Shown here: positions 31,134 to 43,908 of the stretch, piece by piece
Layout: each line of letters begins with the position of its first letter
Numbering within the stretch: position 1 is the stretch's first letter
Source of the DNA: Clitopilus passeckerianus
Lineage: Eukaryota > Basidiomycota > Agaricomycetes > Agaricales > Entolomataceae
Assembly (NCBI GenBank): GCA_944990035.1
Contig: CALYLX010000126.1
Span: 2,356,001 to 2,420,000 of the forward strand
DNA length: 64,000 nt
Direction: 5' to 3'
Translations under genes and position numbers: made by a program
Notes under the pieces: model-generated
What the model was told of the DNA's origin: nothing
Databases searched by the model: none
Seen by the model: the letters and a program-made list of their open reading frames with translations, nothing else

Positions 31134-34100
31134 ATGCAACCTGGAGGTCCTTCTCCCTTCTCTCTTGTGTCATCGTGGACTTTAACAGGCATGAGGAGGT
31201 CTGGATTTGGTGCTGAGTAAAATCGTGTTCGTTATGGCAGGAAACAGGCCCGTCACACATTCTGTCACGCGACGCTGCAGATTTGGACTTAGCCTCGCAA
31301 CTTGCACAACACATCCAACTCACCACAGCACATTGCAAGTATCTGGCCACCCAAAGGGCCGTCCCAAACGACTCTGGTAAGGGCTTAGTCCAGCCCTCAA
31401 TGTCTCCAGAAGCTTCAAAAGATGGTGCAAACATAGTGACGCTCTCGGTTGCTTCCGTCTTGGGCCTGAAAGGACCTGTTCGTTTTACTCCTCATGGGTC
31501 GACGCAAAAGCCGCACGTCATCCTAAGGCGTGTAGTGGTATCTGAAGATAGGGGTGACGGCAGTCAGCGAACTTCAGTCGTTCGTTTTAGCTTATTCGCA
31601 GCCAAGCGAATCGAGGTCAAACCAGGCAAAGAGATCCTACTCTCTATAGAATCAAACGAGTTCGACAACCACCCTATCGTGCTGGAAGGTGATGAGGGAG
31701 GATCAAAGGAAGAGGATGAGGCAACCCAAATGCCCCCAGAACCTAAACGACTACCTACACCCCCACCGATCGCTATGCCTCCCAAAATGCGAAAGGCTTG
31801 GATGAGGACAAAATTTGAGGAACCACAGGTGATAGGTCGGCCTCTCCCCCATACAAATTCCCCAGAAATAAGGCTAAGTATTACCTCAAGTACCTCCCAT
31901 TCAGCCAATCAATCGTACAGAGATTGGCATTCAGGCTCAGCCTGAATATCTCACTGCATCAGCGCAGGCTAGACCAGCCTATACATCTCTTCAGGTCCAG
32001 GCTCGGCCTCTGCACAAAACTATGGACTCACAAACCGATCCCATACCAATCACGAAACTTGCAGATACCCAAACCACCCGGATACCTCTAACTTCGGCGA
32101 AGGACACGAAGCCTTCCTTGACGGCGACCAGCACAGAGCAGCCCATCACAGTAATTGAGGTTTGGTCACTTACTTTTCTTGAATGCACGTTTCCGACCGA
32201 GTTGTATATCTACCTCTCTACCTCTAGGACAGGAGCCCTTCTCCTATGGATCTCGAGTCACCAGTCCAAACCCCTGAGTTTTCACCGACTTTGGTTCCCG
32301 AAATGATTGGCTCCCTTGTACTTTCACCATCTCCGGCGCCATCCCTATCTTTCACCTCTCAGAACTCCAAGCCTGTTGAGTGACTTCCTCTTGATCACGT
32401 TCCTGGTCGATCGCGGGGAGTCTATAGCTAACTGAATAATAGATACCGCTACAGAATGCCCAACCTATCGCTCAGCCCTTCATCAAGGCAGAGCCAGTCG
32501 AGGAAACAATTTCTTGGTCAACACCAAGCACCGTTATGAAGATACATGAGAAACCAAAACCGCTTTCCTCTCAAACTGCACTGAACACTGATGGGAAACC
32601 AGTTTTTACGAATCCATTCGTATCTGCTGGTTATGTCACAGATTTTGTGGGTATCAATAGCAACGGCGACGCTAGGGAGAAATCGAGAAGGTCCCCGCCA
32701 ACGAAAGAGGTAAGCGTATGCGCTGAAAATGTCCGAAGCGTGTTTTCATCTTTCGCCTAGGTTCCTCCTCCAGTTGCATCAACGTCAAATGCACCACCAC
32801 CGCCGCCTTCAAAGACTCTTCCGCCGCCGCCTTCTTCCGTCCCGCCTCCCAGAAGATCACCCCGCAAGCCTTCTCGATTCGACCAGCCCTGCAAATCCAT
32901 TCAGGTTAAGATGGAAGAGCTTGACATGCCGATACCGCTGAGCTTTGAACCTGCACCAACAGGGCTTTCACCTGCACGCAAAGTTATCTACGAGCGGCCG
33001 ACACAAGCTGCAACCCCAGTGGCAGCGTCGGCACCTCTTACAAAGGCTCCTGTCATACCGAAGGGTCCAAGAGCGATGATGGCAGCCTTTAACACGAACC
33101 AAGGCTCTCAGCTTGCTTCGCCAGCAATTCCTCAAGCGAAACCAGGAACCCCACCTCCTGCAACCAAGGAGATAGCGCATATAAGCAATGGGCCATCTTC
33201 AAACCCTCTGGGTATTCGACCCTCTGCACCACAACGAGTGCTGAAAGTAGCTCCAAGTTCAGGACCGAACGCGTTGATCCCGCCATCGGTTGCTAAGAAG
33301 CGTGTGGTTATTGGGCCGAAATGGGGCCAAAAACAAGTGAATGGAACGGCAGCAACGACTAATGGCGTTGTTTCGCACCCCCCCCCCGCCTCCTCTATCC
33401 AAGGCAGAGATCATAGCCATCAAGCTCGAACCTGTCGATCTCCCCCCACCTCCCCTTCTAGAACCTCCTCCTGTTCCTCCCCCTCAGAGTAAATGGAAGC
33501 GTGTTGTTGGCGACGGTGGGCCGCCCAGAGCAACGGTCAAGGTGGCTACACCTACCGAGGCACAGAGCCCAATGCAAGTGGATCCACCCGCATCAAAGAC
33601 GGTTTCTCTCAAAATCCCTCGGACACCATCAACGGTGGTAGATGCAGCCCCCATACTGTCAGGTAAGAATGTTTGCTATGCGGAATCATACGTTGTCAAA
33701 CACGTGGCGTAGATATGTCTTTAGAGGAGCGAATGGCCCCTGGCCATTCAACCTCCGCCCCAATGGGTTTGCAACAGTTGCTTGAGCAAAAAAAACCTGA
33801 GAATGGAAAGACACTCCTCGATAGGGTAGAGCCGGAGGGAAGCACCGTTACTCCCCTAGCAAAGTCTTCTGGCAAAAAGAAGAGGAAGAAGAAAAACTCC
33901 ACTCAGGTCAATCCCATACAGACAAGTATGCGCCCATGGTTTGAAACTACGAATATTGTTATTAATCGACTACAGGCTCGTCTACATCTTCTCAACCTTA
34001 CATACAACCACCACCTCTAGTTACTTCATCACGGCCTCGGGATTCACCCAGTACGAACACACCATTGGCGATCACCCCGAGCACGACACTTCCAACTCTC

Positions 34101-35618
34101 CATCACCCCTTACCACCAAAGCCGGGTACAACAGTCAATACAGAACCAGCACGGCGCGTCATCAAGCGGGAGCGCGAACCAACCCCAGAACTATCCTTCA
34201 AACGCCAACGTAGGCGACGGGACTTCCCCTGGCCGACCGTGCGGTGTCACCAGGTCTCTGTCCTCACCGGGCGCGGCGACACTGCTGTGCGGAAGATTCT
34301 GTTCAGCAACGATGGTAGCTCCTTTGTTTGTCTTTGTGAGCCTGAGGAAATCTAAGTTGGTGACTACTGCTAACCATCATGGGATCCTATGCCATAGGCG
34401 CCGACGACACGATCAGGATATGGAGCAGCAAACACCGGCATGAGTTGGCTAGGATAAAACCCGACGTACCCGTCGTAGCCCTTTCATGGATGGATGACGA
34501 CAGCGTGTTACTTTGCCTAGACGAAGATGGGCTGTTAGGCCGATGGATCCGACATGTATGCCACTTGCCTGTCTATTTTGCATCTGGTTCTCATTCCTTT
34601 CACCTCAGGGTTCGCTCAGTTCGGGTAGTTGGCAGTGGATGAAGGTATTCCATGCAGGTAGAGAGCGTCCTACAGGGGACGGACAAGTGTGTCTGGCTTA
34701 TAAGCGCGGGCGCATCGCTGTCTCATATCCAAAGGACGGCGTTAGTGTATGGTTGTGGCAGAAAGGTGAATGTCAATTGAGGATTTGATTTATTGGTCTG
34801 TGCATTGAATAATGCCTCGTAATCTCTAGGCCACTGGCAGAAGCAGCGATCCATACTGCGGCAGAATGTAACTGCTCTCAAGTTTATTGAGGATGGAGCG
34901 GCCCTAATTGGAGGTACTCAAGACGGAGTCCTGTAAGAAGGGTATTCCTATGATTCATCCAATGGTGTTTGCTGACGCGCTCGTAGCTGGCGTTCAGATG
35001 TACCAAATGGAACTCTCCGGGCCTACGCATTCCTCAGATCCCGGATGTAAGTCAATGTCCATTTAGAAATTGGACCAGTTTCATTAACTCTCTGAAGAAA
35101 TTCGTTGGATATGAGCCCCGGCGGCAATCATGTTCTAGTGGCGCAAGTGGGTGGCTTCGCTCGTCTTGTTAGCATGCGACGGTCCGATCAGCAGGGCATG
35201 GTTGAGAAATCATATTCCTACAAAGCAACAGAAGCTCGGTCTGGAAATTTGCCTGGAGCCGTTCATGTAAATTCAGGAGATAAGGTGATGTTTGGCACCA
35301 CAGACAATTGTGTTTTGCTTTGGGATCAAAATGCCGCCGAAGTCGTTTGTGGTCTGGAACACGACGAAGGTAGGTCCCCTTGGAGTGCTATCTTTCCATA
35401 CTGAACTGAACTTGGGGATCGCTTGGCTTTACAGGCGAAATCATTGAAGCGTTTGCGGTAAGCTCTTTCCCGGGATTGACTAATACCCTTCTGAACGGCG
35501 AAACCTTTTGTAGGCTTTTGAGGGGGCCAACAGAGAGGGGTACATTGTCACTGGGACGAAGAGTGGATGTTTAGCCTGGTGGCCCCAACCATTACCAAAA
35601 GGCGCGTTTGATCGCTGA
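31134..35618 (+). CDS. Large Pro-rich protein with C-terminal WD40-like propeller
   Basis: The first exon, 31134-31166 (MQPGGPSPFSL), joins by a 74-nt intron to ETGPSHILSRDAADLDLASQ at 31241. A long low-complexity part follows (31.3-34.2 kb), with PPPP runs, KAEPVEE and IKLEPVD-type sumoylation-like motifs and basic patches (KKKRKKK, KRQRRRR), so it is probably nuclear. From about 34200 there are propeller-like blades: GDTAVRKILFSNDGSSFVCL, ADDTIRIWSSKHRHELARI, DKVMFGTTDNCVLLWDQN, and the end GYIVTGTKSGCLAWWPQP. Many introns. The reading frame changes at a run of ten C (33378-33387): 5' and 3' frames are both clearly coding, and a 37-nt GTTGTT...CAAG intron is a weak alternative. I do not know the family. 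Confidence 0.65.
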
Positions 35619-36455
35619 CAACTTTCTTGTCTGGAAAAACCTCGCTGAACTTGATACCACTGATGCGCGTTCCCCATACTCAAAGTCGCATCAAATTTTG
35701 GGTTCCTTATGATGTCAACGAATTTTGTGCGCAAGTTTGCGACTTGTACTCAATAAGCGAATTTTAATGAGTAGCCTTCTCGTTTGTTTACCTGTATCCT
35801 CAGCTTCCAGGTGTATTTTTCTTCACGTTTATCTTATCGAAAATTATTTTGAGCTGATCCGCGACGTAATTTGTTTCTAATAACCGTGGGATATTCGCAT
35901 CAAGCAACGTGAATGTTGGTTTGGCTGTATTTGGCTTTGCGCCAACGACCCATAGCAAGCAATCAGGTCCGTTGCTACAGAACCTTCAAGACCGTCTGCC
36001 AAAGTCAGCTCAGCAAGCTCAATTCACCCTCCCGTGTTTGCTTTTCTTCAATTCGGTGAGCATTTCGGAACTTCAGGCACCCCCTGCTTCCTCCTGAAAC
36101 GCTGTTCTGATCAAATGTTTTGCTTTAACTCTTTAATGTGTTCCTTCAGGCTTGTGACATTGCTCGATTGCAGCTCAGGACGATTTAATTATCAAGTCCT
36201 CCCGGCTCGTCAAGCTTCAAATAATTTGCTCTATTAACTTCATCCACTTGTGCTGTGAGTATTCACAGTTCATTGAACATGGTTCAGGTCTTCACACAGC
36301 CACGAGGCTGTTGCCACGCCAAACCCGTCGCCTCTGTATTTGACATAGGGCGATAAGCCGATTCTCCGTTTTAAGTGACCTGTGGGGCAGCAGCTTATAT
36401 ATTTCCGTGACAGAAAAGCCACCTTTGCTCTTACAAAGTTCGAATTCCCAACAAG
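35619..36455. other. Intergenic region upstream of Cdc42
   Basis: About 840 bp. Pyrimidine-rich tracts occur in the last 150 bp before the Cdc42 start, as in many fungal promoters. No gene is seen. Confidence 0.4.
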
Positions 36456-37237
<782 letters not shown>

Positions 37238-37272
37238 TGAAGAAGAAAAGCAGTAAATGCCTGGTTCTCTGA

Positions 37273-38214
37273 ACGGCGGGTCGAGTATATCACGTTCTTC
37301 TCACTCACTACACTTTACGATACAGCTTTACGGTTTATGACACTGCTTATATATCCACCTTTTCAGTATTTCTCTTCCCTTTCGACATCTTACCATTCCA
37401 TGCGCGTACTAAGATTAAATAAGCTACTCCCTCTTCAAGGGTATTCGTTCGAAGAAGCATAGAGCGGGCACACATTGGGATTCTGAATCTTAGAATTCTT
37501 AGAGAGTAAAAGGTCAAACTATCTCAGTTGCATTGTGATCCCCTCGTCGGGCCACATGGAAGAGTGCCTTACCACAAGGCCATGAACCGCCTTGTCTACT
37601 GGGGTGAGCATCAGAAATGGAACGAACCTGAGAGATAGCAGGAGATAGCAGCGTACCATGGGAGTTTTAGAGCCACATTCTGCCCGGCCGCCCCTCGTGA
37701 TTCTTGCCCTCGAGACTCGGACTTGCAGGCTTCGAGGTCCGTCGGATCAAACTTGCCTCGAGGCAAGGCGATTTGTGGATGACATAAGCCAAAAAGCGCT
37801 TTGTCTTCTCGACTGGGCGTCTCTGGTGGCGGCAGCGATGGCTGGACGATCTGAGGAGCGTCAGAATTTGAAGAACATTACGGTAGGATAATCTTCCAAT
37901 AACTGTTGTAGGAACTTGGAAACGGTCTACACAACTCTGCCAAGACCACTGAACGAGGAGCAGCACTGCCAGGGACTTTTATTCCACAAAGGGATACCAA
38001 GCATGCTTTCGAGACTCTAAAATGGTTCACTTTGACAACAACTTTGGCCAAATCGTCGCAGCAACTGGCCATCTTCCCCTACACGTGTAGTGGCAGAATG
38101 GTCCCTCTACTGCTATATAATCTTCAGCATTCTGACATGTAAGTCACCTCGAATTCTCCTCTCCTCCCAGTCTTCTTATCCTGTATCGTAAAGGCCAGCA
38201 TCTTCTTCGTCACA
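37273..38214. other. Intergenic region between Cdc42 and the next plus-strand gene
   Basis: About 940 bp with short overlapping ORFs of no coding character. A TATATAA-like stretch at about 38113-38119 lies some 95 bp upstream of the next ATG and may be its TATA element. Confidence 0.4.
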
Positions 38215-40071
38215 ATGTCAAGCCATCAAGGATCCGTATGCATCTCTGGCTGCGGAAGAGTTTCACCCTTTCCCGAGCACGAAGCAACTACAGGTCTCCA
38301 CTCCGTCGCTTTCAGCGATGATCCTCAGAATTATGAAGAATTTCTGCAAGCCAGGAATTTTGCATGGGATCTTGAAATGAATAGCCCTTCCTCGGAACTT
38401 CTACCAGCGACCTTCAGAATTTCTTCAAAATTGCCCCTAGAGAACGAGGCAGAGCTCGGCCGCGTGAGCTCTGTACTCGGGCTGTACTTCAACAGACGAG
38501 TCGAAGTCGAAGTCACGAATACGTCCACACTTTCACCTATCCAAGGCCTGGATCTCCTACAAGCCGATTCTTCTGTAGGATGCCCTGCATTAGACCCAAC
38601 CAGGGTTTCAGTCACGGTCGCGGCTTTTTCAGCCATCTTCCATCCTGAGCCAGGCATCTCCCCAGTCGAATCCAATTGCACTTATCCTGCGGGAAATTTG
38701 GAGAAATCCAATGATTCAACCCCGTTTTCCCTTCCAACCTCTTCTCCGATTCATGCCGGTCTCTTAGACAGTTTCTCGCCAACTGACAGCCTCTCCACGG
38801 ACCGACTTCTTCCAGAAAAGGGTGCCACCAAGATAGTTGAGCTCTTCAGCTACGGGGAGGTCGATCAAGAAGCATGCCATGGCCTTGTTCCATCACTGAT
38901 TTCTTAGTTACTAATTTGGCTGGTTTTCCAGGGCATAAACTTCATCCCAGCTCTCATTCTTCGCAAGGATGAGATCATTGGCGATCGTATTCTAGACCCC
39001 AGGCACGGAGGCTACTTCTACTACGACCCGAATGTACCCTCACTGCACCACCTTATCGAGAGCGTTCTTTCGAGGAGCTGCCAGAACGGCAACTCATGGC
39101 CGGCCAATATTATTTGGAGGATTATGCCGTCCGCTTGTTTGTCGAGACGCCTTCGCATGCGGATGTTAACCTCACCCCAGTGTACAAGTACATTGGAGAC
39201 TTCTACCTTCAAAGGACTGGAAAATGGCTTGAAGCCGCAGATTGGGCTGCTTGCAGGGCCGAGGTAAATTCAAACTCTGTTTGTTGCGTTGCCTGCATCT
39301 CAACCCTTCCTTTTGCAGACCAAAGAGGCAGTCATGGCCAGATTCATTGAATCTAACGACGTTGAACACCACTCTCAGAAAGTCAAGTCACCAAGCGATG
39401 ATTTCAAACTCTACGACCAAGGCTGTATGTTCCCTCGCGTTCTTCTCCACCCAACATACGGCAGCGAGTCCTTAGCATCCAGCACTAGTTACGAAGAATG
39501 CCTCCCATCACCCATTCTCGACATACAGGAGACGAAGGACTCCTTTGCAATGCTCTACGCTACTCCACATCTCTCGCGCCGGGATTCCATATCCGTGTAT
39601 TCTCAGGAAAGCGCTCCTCACAGCCTCTTGGACTCACCCCTCCCATTTCATCTTTTCACGCCTCTCAAAATGTCCATCTGGAACCTTTGTCTTCTGAAGA
39701 ACTCGAAGGGCCCTATGCTAACCGGGCATCCACCTTGGTGGAATCTATGGACAGTATCACGATGAACGAAATAGAAGAGGGGTTCCATTTCTTCGCTGAG
39801 CCTGGATCGGTCGAGAAACTCCCATCCCTCGGCTGTGCTCTCAAGGAAGATCATGCCAGCGACTATGGGGTCAAAACCACGCCTCAGAAATTCGGAGAAT
39901 CACTCACAAATTTCCTCAATTTTCAAAACCATCCGTGCTAATGGCGTTCTCGGGAAGATACCATCTCGCTCTTCGATGAATCCAGCAGAGCTTATGAGTT
40001 CGTGGAAACGTAGGATCATGCAGCCTTCTAGTAGTCACAGGAATGCCTCGGACACACGCTCGCTAATCTGA
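38215..40071 (+). CDS. Unknown Ser/Pro-rich protein, reading frame changes several times
   Basis: ATG 38215 opens MSSHQGSVCISGCGRVSPFP and runs 230 codons. A GTTCCA...CAG intron probably leads to GINFIPALILRKDEIIGDRI and GGYFYYDPN. Then the coding frame shifts to PERQLMAGQYYLEDYAVRLF, VYKYIGDFYLQRTGKW and LEAADWAACRAE, followed by a GTAAAT...TGCAG intron and TKEAVMARFIESNDVEHHSQ. Later parts (SFHASQNVHLEPLSSEELEG; FKTIRANGVLGKIPSRSS) lie in yet other frames. Short introns of 41-44 nt can explain some changes, one-base errors others, or this is a decaying gene. No family is recognised; the piece around YKYIGDFYLQRTG looks the most conserved. The end at 40071 is provisional. Confidence 0.5.
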
Positions 40072-40798
40072 TTGCTTCACCTGGACACACTATTTATCTA
40101 TACATCTTTGATTACTTCTCTTATTCATCTGCACTGGGCTAACAAGTTGATTCTGCCGAAATGTATACATTTACCTTCAAAATAACAACATAGTATTGAT
40201 ACAGCCCATACCATTCTGTCTGCAGCTTCAGTGCATAGTGCGAATACGTAGGGCATGGATAGAATATATGATGTACAGGGGCTGATCTGAACGATTGAAA
40301 GTCTAGTGACTGGTACGGTCAGACACTCTGATCTGACCTTTTCCAAGTCTTTATAAAGATAAAACGCATAATCGAAGAGAGTCAAAAAGGTTTGTGAGAG
40401 GCCCGACCCGTTGCGCGACTGACGGCATGCCCTGATCTCCGAAGACTAACTCGGCAAGTCCTGCAGGTTGCGGAATTGCTTCCCTGGCCTGTCAAGGGCA
40501 GATTATTCCAAATCCAGGTCACACCTTACGGTGCAAGGGATTGTGGAAACCAAGTTTTCTGGAGGGGACAGCCTTGAACCAGCGCACTGACGGAGTTAGC
40601 CGGTGGAAGCAACCACTCACATTCCCAAATGGCAGCCATTACAGCTGTGCCATGGGGCGTTACAAAGGTGAATCATCATAAGTCAATAATGGCATGCACG
40701 GCTAAGTTCTGGGTTATCTTCGGCTCTTCGGTTCGGGACTGAATTGCTGAACTCGTGTAGCTGCGTGTTCTTACTACCACTTCCTGCCCTCTGCTATC
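40072..40798. other. Intergenic region
   Basis: About 730 bp. No ORF with coding character and no repeat was seen. Confidence 0.4.
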
Positions 40799-41945
40799 AT
40801 GCTGAATCTCCTAGTATCCCCCATTATTGAGGTGTTCAGGTGGAGTTTGACTCCCATTGCACCATTTACTTGGTTCGGGTACCCAATCAGCACGCTTGAC
40901 GTCGTTGCAACTCTCCGTCTGTGCATTATTTTGCGCCAGCTTCGAGAACAGAGCTATGGGCAACATGTCAAGACCAATGGCAAGAAGGGGGTGGAGGATA
41001 CATCTTTTATCAAGAACCTCGCGACGACGTTAACGGTGGTGTACGGTGGTGAAGCCGTGATGGGTGTGTAGCTCAACTGCACGAACTAGCGCCTGTCACC
41101 TCACCTATCGACCTTATCCCTTTTACTAGCTCCTCTTCTTGGTGTTCCACCTTCTTTCGTTGTTTCCGGATTGTGCCAGGAATATGCAGCTGGTCAGGCA
41201 TTTGTTGATGCCCTTCCTGGGGTACCAGAACTCGCCGCATGGCACGAGTTGCCCCTCTCAGTTGTGGATGGCATCACGCGTGCCTACCTCCTATGCAACC
41301 TGATTCCACCCTCTGTTGTGCAGCATTCATCCCCGGTGCTTTCTGCCTCGCCCTGGACTCTACTTCTAGCCTCTTTGGTAGGCGTATACTGTTTCTATCA
41401 TCCACCCCCGCTCATACCTGTCATGATGTTCAGGCGACGGCGAACACAGGATTCTTCTTAGTGAATATGTTCTCCTTCCTTAGCCCGGCCCCGTGGACCG
41501 TCCAGACACCCCCGGAAGTTCGAGCATACGGATGGACCACCGCGGATTTGTGGTGTGCCCCTACGACCACCGCACTTTATGCTCTCCTTACACATGCACA
41601 ACCTTTCTGGGCTGATATGCATGCTACATTGGCTGGACTACTAGGCGGCTCTGTCAGTAGCAAGGGAGTTGAACCTGTCGACCCGGAGGTTGCCAGGGCC
41701 GTTTGCGCACTTTTGCTTGCCGGACTCTTCACTGGCAGGACGATGAAGAACTTCGGACTCTGGAGCCCTTCGAGAAGCGGGCTGAGAGTATGTCTTTCAG
41801 ATCTTACTACTTTCCTCATGTTACTTACGCCAACTTCCAGAACTCAAGGAACAATAGACGACAGGTTTGGAATCTTAATGAACTATCTACAATGCTGTCT
41901 TTTACGATCTGTTACGCCGATGTTTTGGAACGGAATGGAATATGA
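40799..41945 (+). CDS. Polytopic membrane protein of unknown function
   Basis: ATG 40799. Exon 1 (MLNLLVSPIIEVFRWSLTPI, then SFIKNLATTLTVVYGGEAVM) joins through a GTGTGT...TAG intron to APLLGVPPSFVVSGLCQEY and LPLSVVDGITRAYLLCNLIP, then through a GTAGGC...CAG intron to ATANTGFFLVNMFSFLSP and the last part with WTTADLWCAPTTTALYALLT and VARAVCALLLAGLFTGRTMK. There are several hydrophobic helices (about residues 5-25, 70-90, 120-150, 165-185, 210-225 and near the end). The C-terminus depends on a GTATGT...CCAG intron near 41789-41840; I end it at 41945 with low certainty. I know no function. The layout suggests an endomembrane protein conserved among fungi. Confidence 0.65.
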
Positions 41946-42167
41946 TAACTGTCTACCAGATATGTGGTAGCAGGAGTTGACAAGTTCGTGACGTGTGCTG
42001 GTCAACTGGCACCAAACACCATCTGAATCATGAATCGTGACCGCCACCCTGTGGTAGCACACGCCTCCCATTGACTATCGGAAAGCTGGAGATTCTGCAG
42101 AATGACAAGAAGTAACGAAACTAGAACGGCAGTAGAACCCCGTCTTCACTTTTCAGTTGCAAATCTA

Positions 42168-43558
42168 CTAAACAGGGCTAGTTTTAACGTAATGCTCGGT
42201 TTCCAGCCTGATTCCCACAAGCATATCTTCAACGGTGTACGTTGGTTTCCAACCAAGTGCACGAGAACGTTTTCCGACGCAACGTGAATTTGACCCAAGG
42301 TACTTGTGGAAAATGTCAGACTGATTCATGTCAAGGAAAGTCATGCACAAACCACAAAAAGAACATCATATAGGTGCTGAGGCAACGTGGTTAAATCGGC
42401 CTCCTCAAGCTTCGCTGGCTCAGAACTCGTCGTCTTTCCGAGCTCGAACATGGCTTCGCCAACCTTTTCACTTATCTCGCCAAGGACTACGTCGCCGTTC
42501 TCGGCAAAGTAGTATCCTTCACTGCCGTGGCCAACGCCTTCAGAGTTCTCAACAATGGCGTCAAACACAAGATTATAAAGGTCCGCGACTCGTGACAATA
42601 GGTTGAGCAGGACCGACAAAACAAAATCTTATCAGGATCACTCACGATCTTGGATATGAACATGATTCCAGATGCACACTCCTTCGCCAACAACAGCTGC
42701 CCTCGGTGGGTTGCGAAGAAGCGATGCAGGAACTAAGAATCCAGGTATGGAGTTCAATTGCTTCTGGATGCCCGACTTTGTAAATCTGGTGGCAGCAAGA
42801 CCCCAGACCGCAGGTGGAAAGATGGTGTAGGTTTTGACAAAGCCTATGCGTTAAGATAATTAGAAATCTTCAGATTCAAGACCAGGATGCTACTCGCCTT
42901 GCTTGTCGGCTACCGGGAGTTCTGCATCCACCTTACGATGTGGCTGGGTCAAGGGAATTGCTTCAATTTTGTCGGAATCGGTGTCGTTTAAGATGATGTC
43001 GCTCGTTTGCAGACCCTGAACACGATCCACAACAATGCCAGTTCCTGACTTTCGTTCAAAGTCTTAGAGTAGATTGGAGGCCAAGGGTGAGGATACATTG
43101 CACAAACCGTATGGATCAGAGCTGGAGCTACTCCCGTAGCCTTATACCGCTGCTTCGCGCCCCTCAGAATCGCTTGAATCGATGGAAGGTGTTCGTTATT
43201 GCACTGAGTGTACAATAAACCATCGTTAGCCCGGTTGCAAACAATTTGAAGCTGAATAAACGAACGATTGAAAAGAATACATCCGATTCCGAGGCAAGCT
43301 TCTCGATCACATCGAGATCGTCAATAGAACCAATTATAGGTTCTATCCTGAAAGCCTTCAGTTTCTCAGCCTTTTCGGGAGAGCGTACGAGAGCACGAAT
43401 ATGGAAAGAAGCAATGTCAGGCCGCTTGAGTATTGCCTCGAGGACAGAGCCACCGATATAACCTAGAAGGTAACACTGCTCAGAATACTGCATGGGCGAG
43501 GAATCTGTGCCAACATGCCTGTAGCGCCTGTGAAGCCGATATTTATTTTGGCTGCCAT
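42168..43558 (-). CDS. NmrA-like NAD(P)-binding protein, copy A
   Basis: ATG 43558 reads MAAKINIGFTGAT; an intron with GC-AG borders (43463-43518) joins it to GYIGGSVLEAILKRPDIASF, making the GxxGxxG dinucleotide motif GATGYIGG. Then come RALVRSPEKAEKLKAF, IIGSIDDLDVIEKLASESDV, QAILRGAKQRYKATGVAPAL, FVKTYTIFPPAVWGLAATRF, VADLYNLVFDAIVENSEGV and a C-terminus GSNSRCVGKRSRALGWKPTY. This is the atypical short-chain dehydrogenase (NmrA/epimerase-like) fold; the catalytic Tyr/Lys pair is not evident, so it may be a redox sensor or an oxidoreductase. It is a tandem paralogue of the gene at 43909-45271, same orientation and exon plan. Confidence 0.8.
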
Positions 43559-43908
43559 GGGACTTCAACCTTGTTAGAGTTAAGCTTTGTCGAATTTTCT
43601 CGACCTTCTTCGAACTGAGATGACGATCTTGATGAAGGTTCCAACGTTCCAGTACAGAGAGCCAAGATACTTATACAACTCCACCCATCGGCTGATCAAG
43701 CAGATGACTATCTCCCTGCCCCTGCACCTGCCGTGACAGGCCCAATTGTTCTTGCCTTCCTGTGGATCACTTTCCCAAGTAGATGGCAGCCTGAGTGGAC
43801 TCAGATTCCATAATGGTAGTACAAACTACAAATTCGATCGTGATAAAGCTACAAGAAAAGCAGTAAATTCCCAGGCTAATACAATTCGATGAGGGTCGAT
43901 ATTCTCAC

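Noticed and set aside
33341..33712. Programmed ribosomal frameshift at the C run
   Set aside because: No slippery heptamer with a downstream pseudoknot is evident, and a sequencing error or short intron is simpler; kept only as a frame anomaly.
37878..38072. Minus-strand 64-codon ORF between Cdc42 and the next gene
   Set aside because: Short, no domain, no neighbouring exons that would extend it.
40871..40890. GGTTCGGGTACCC resembling a tRNA T-loop
   Set aside because: It lies inside the first exon of the membrane protein gene and no acceptor stem or anticodon arm can be drawn around it.
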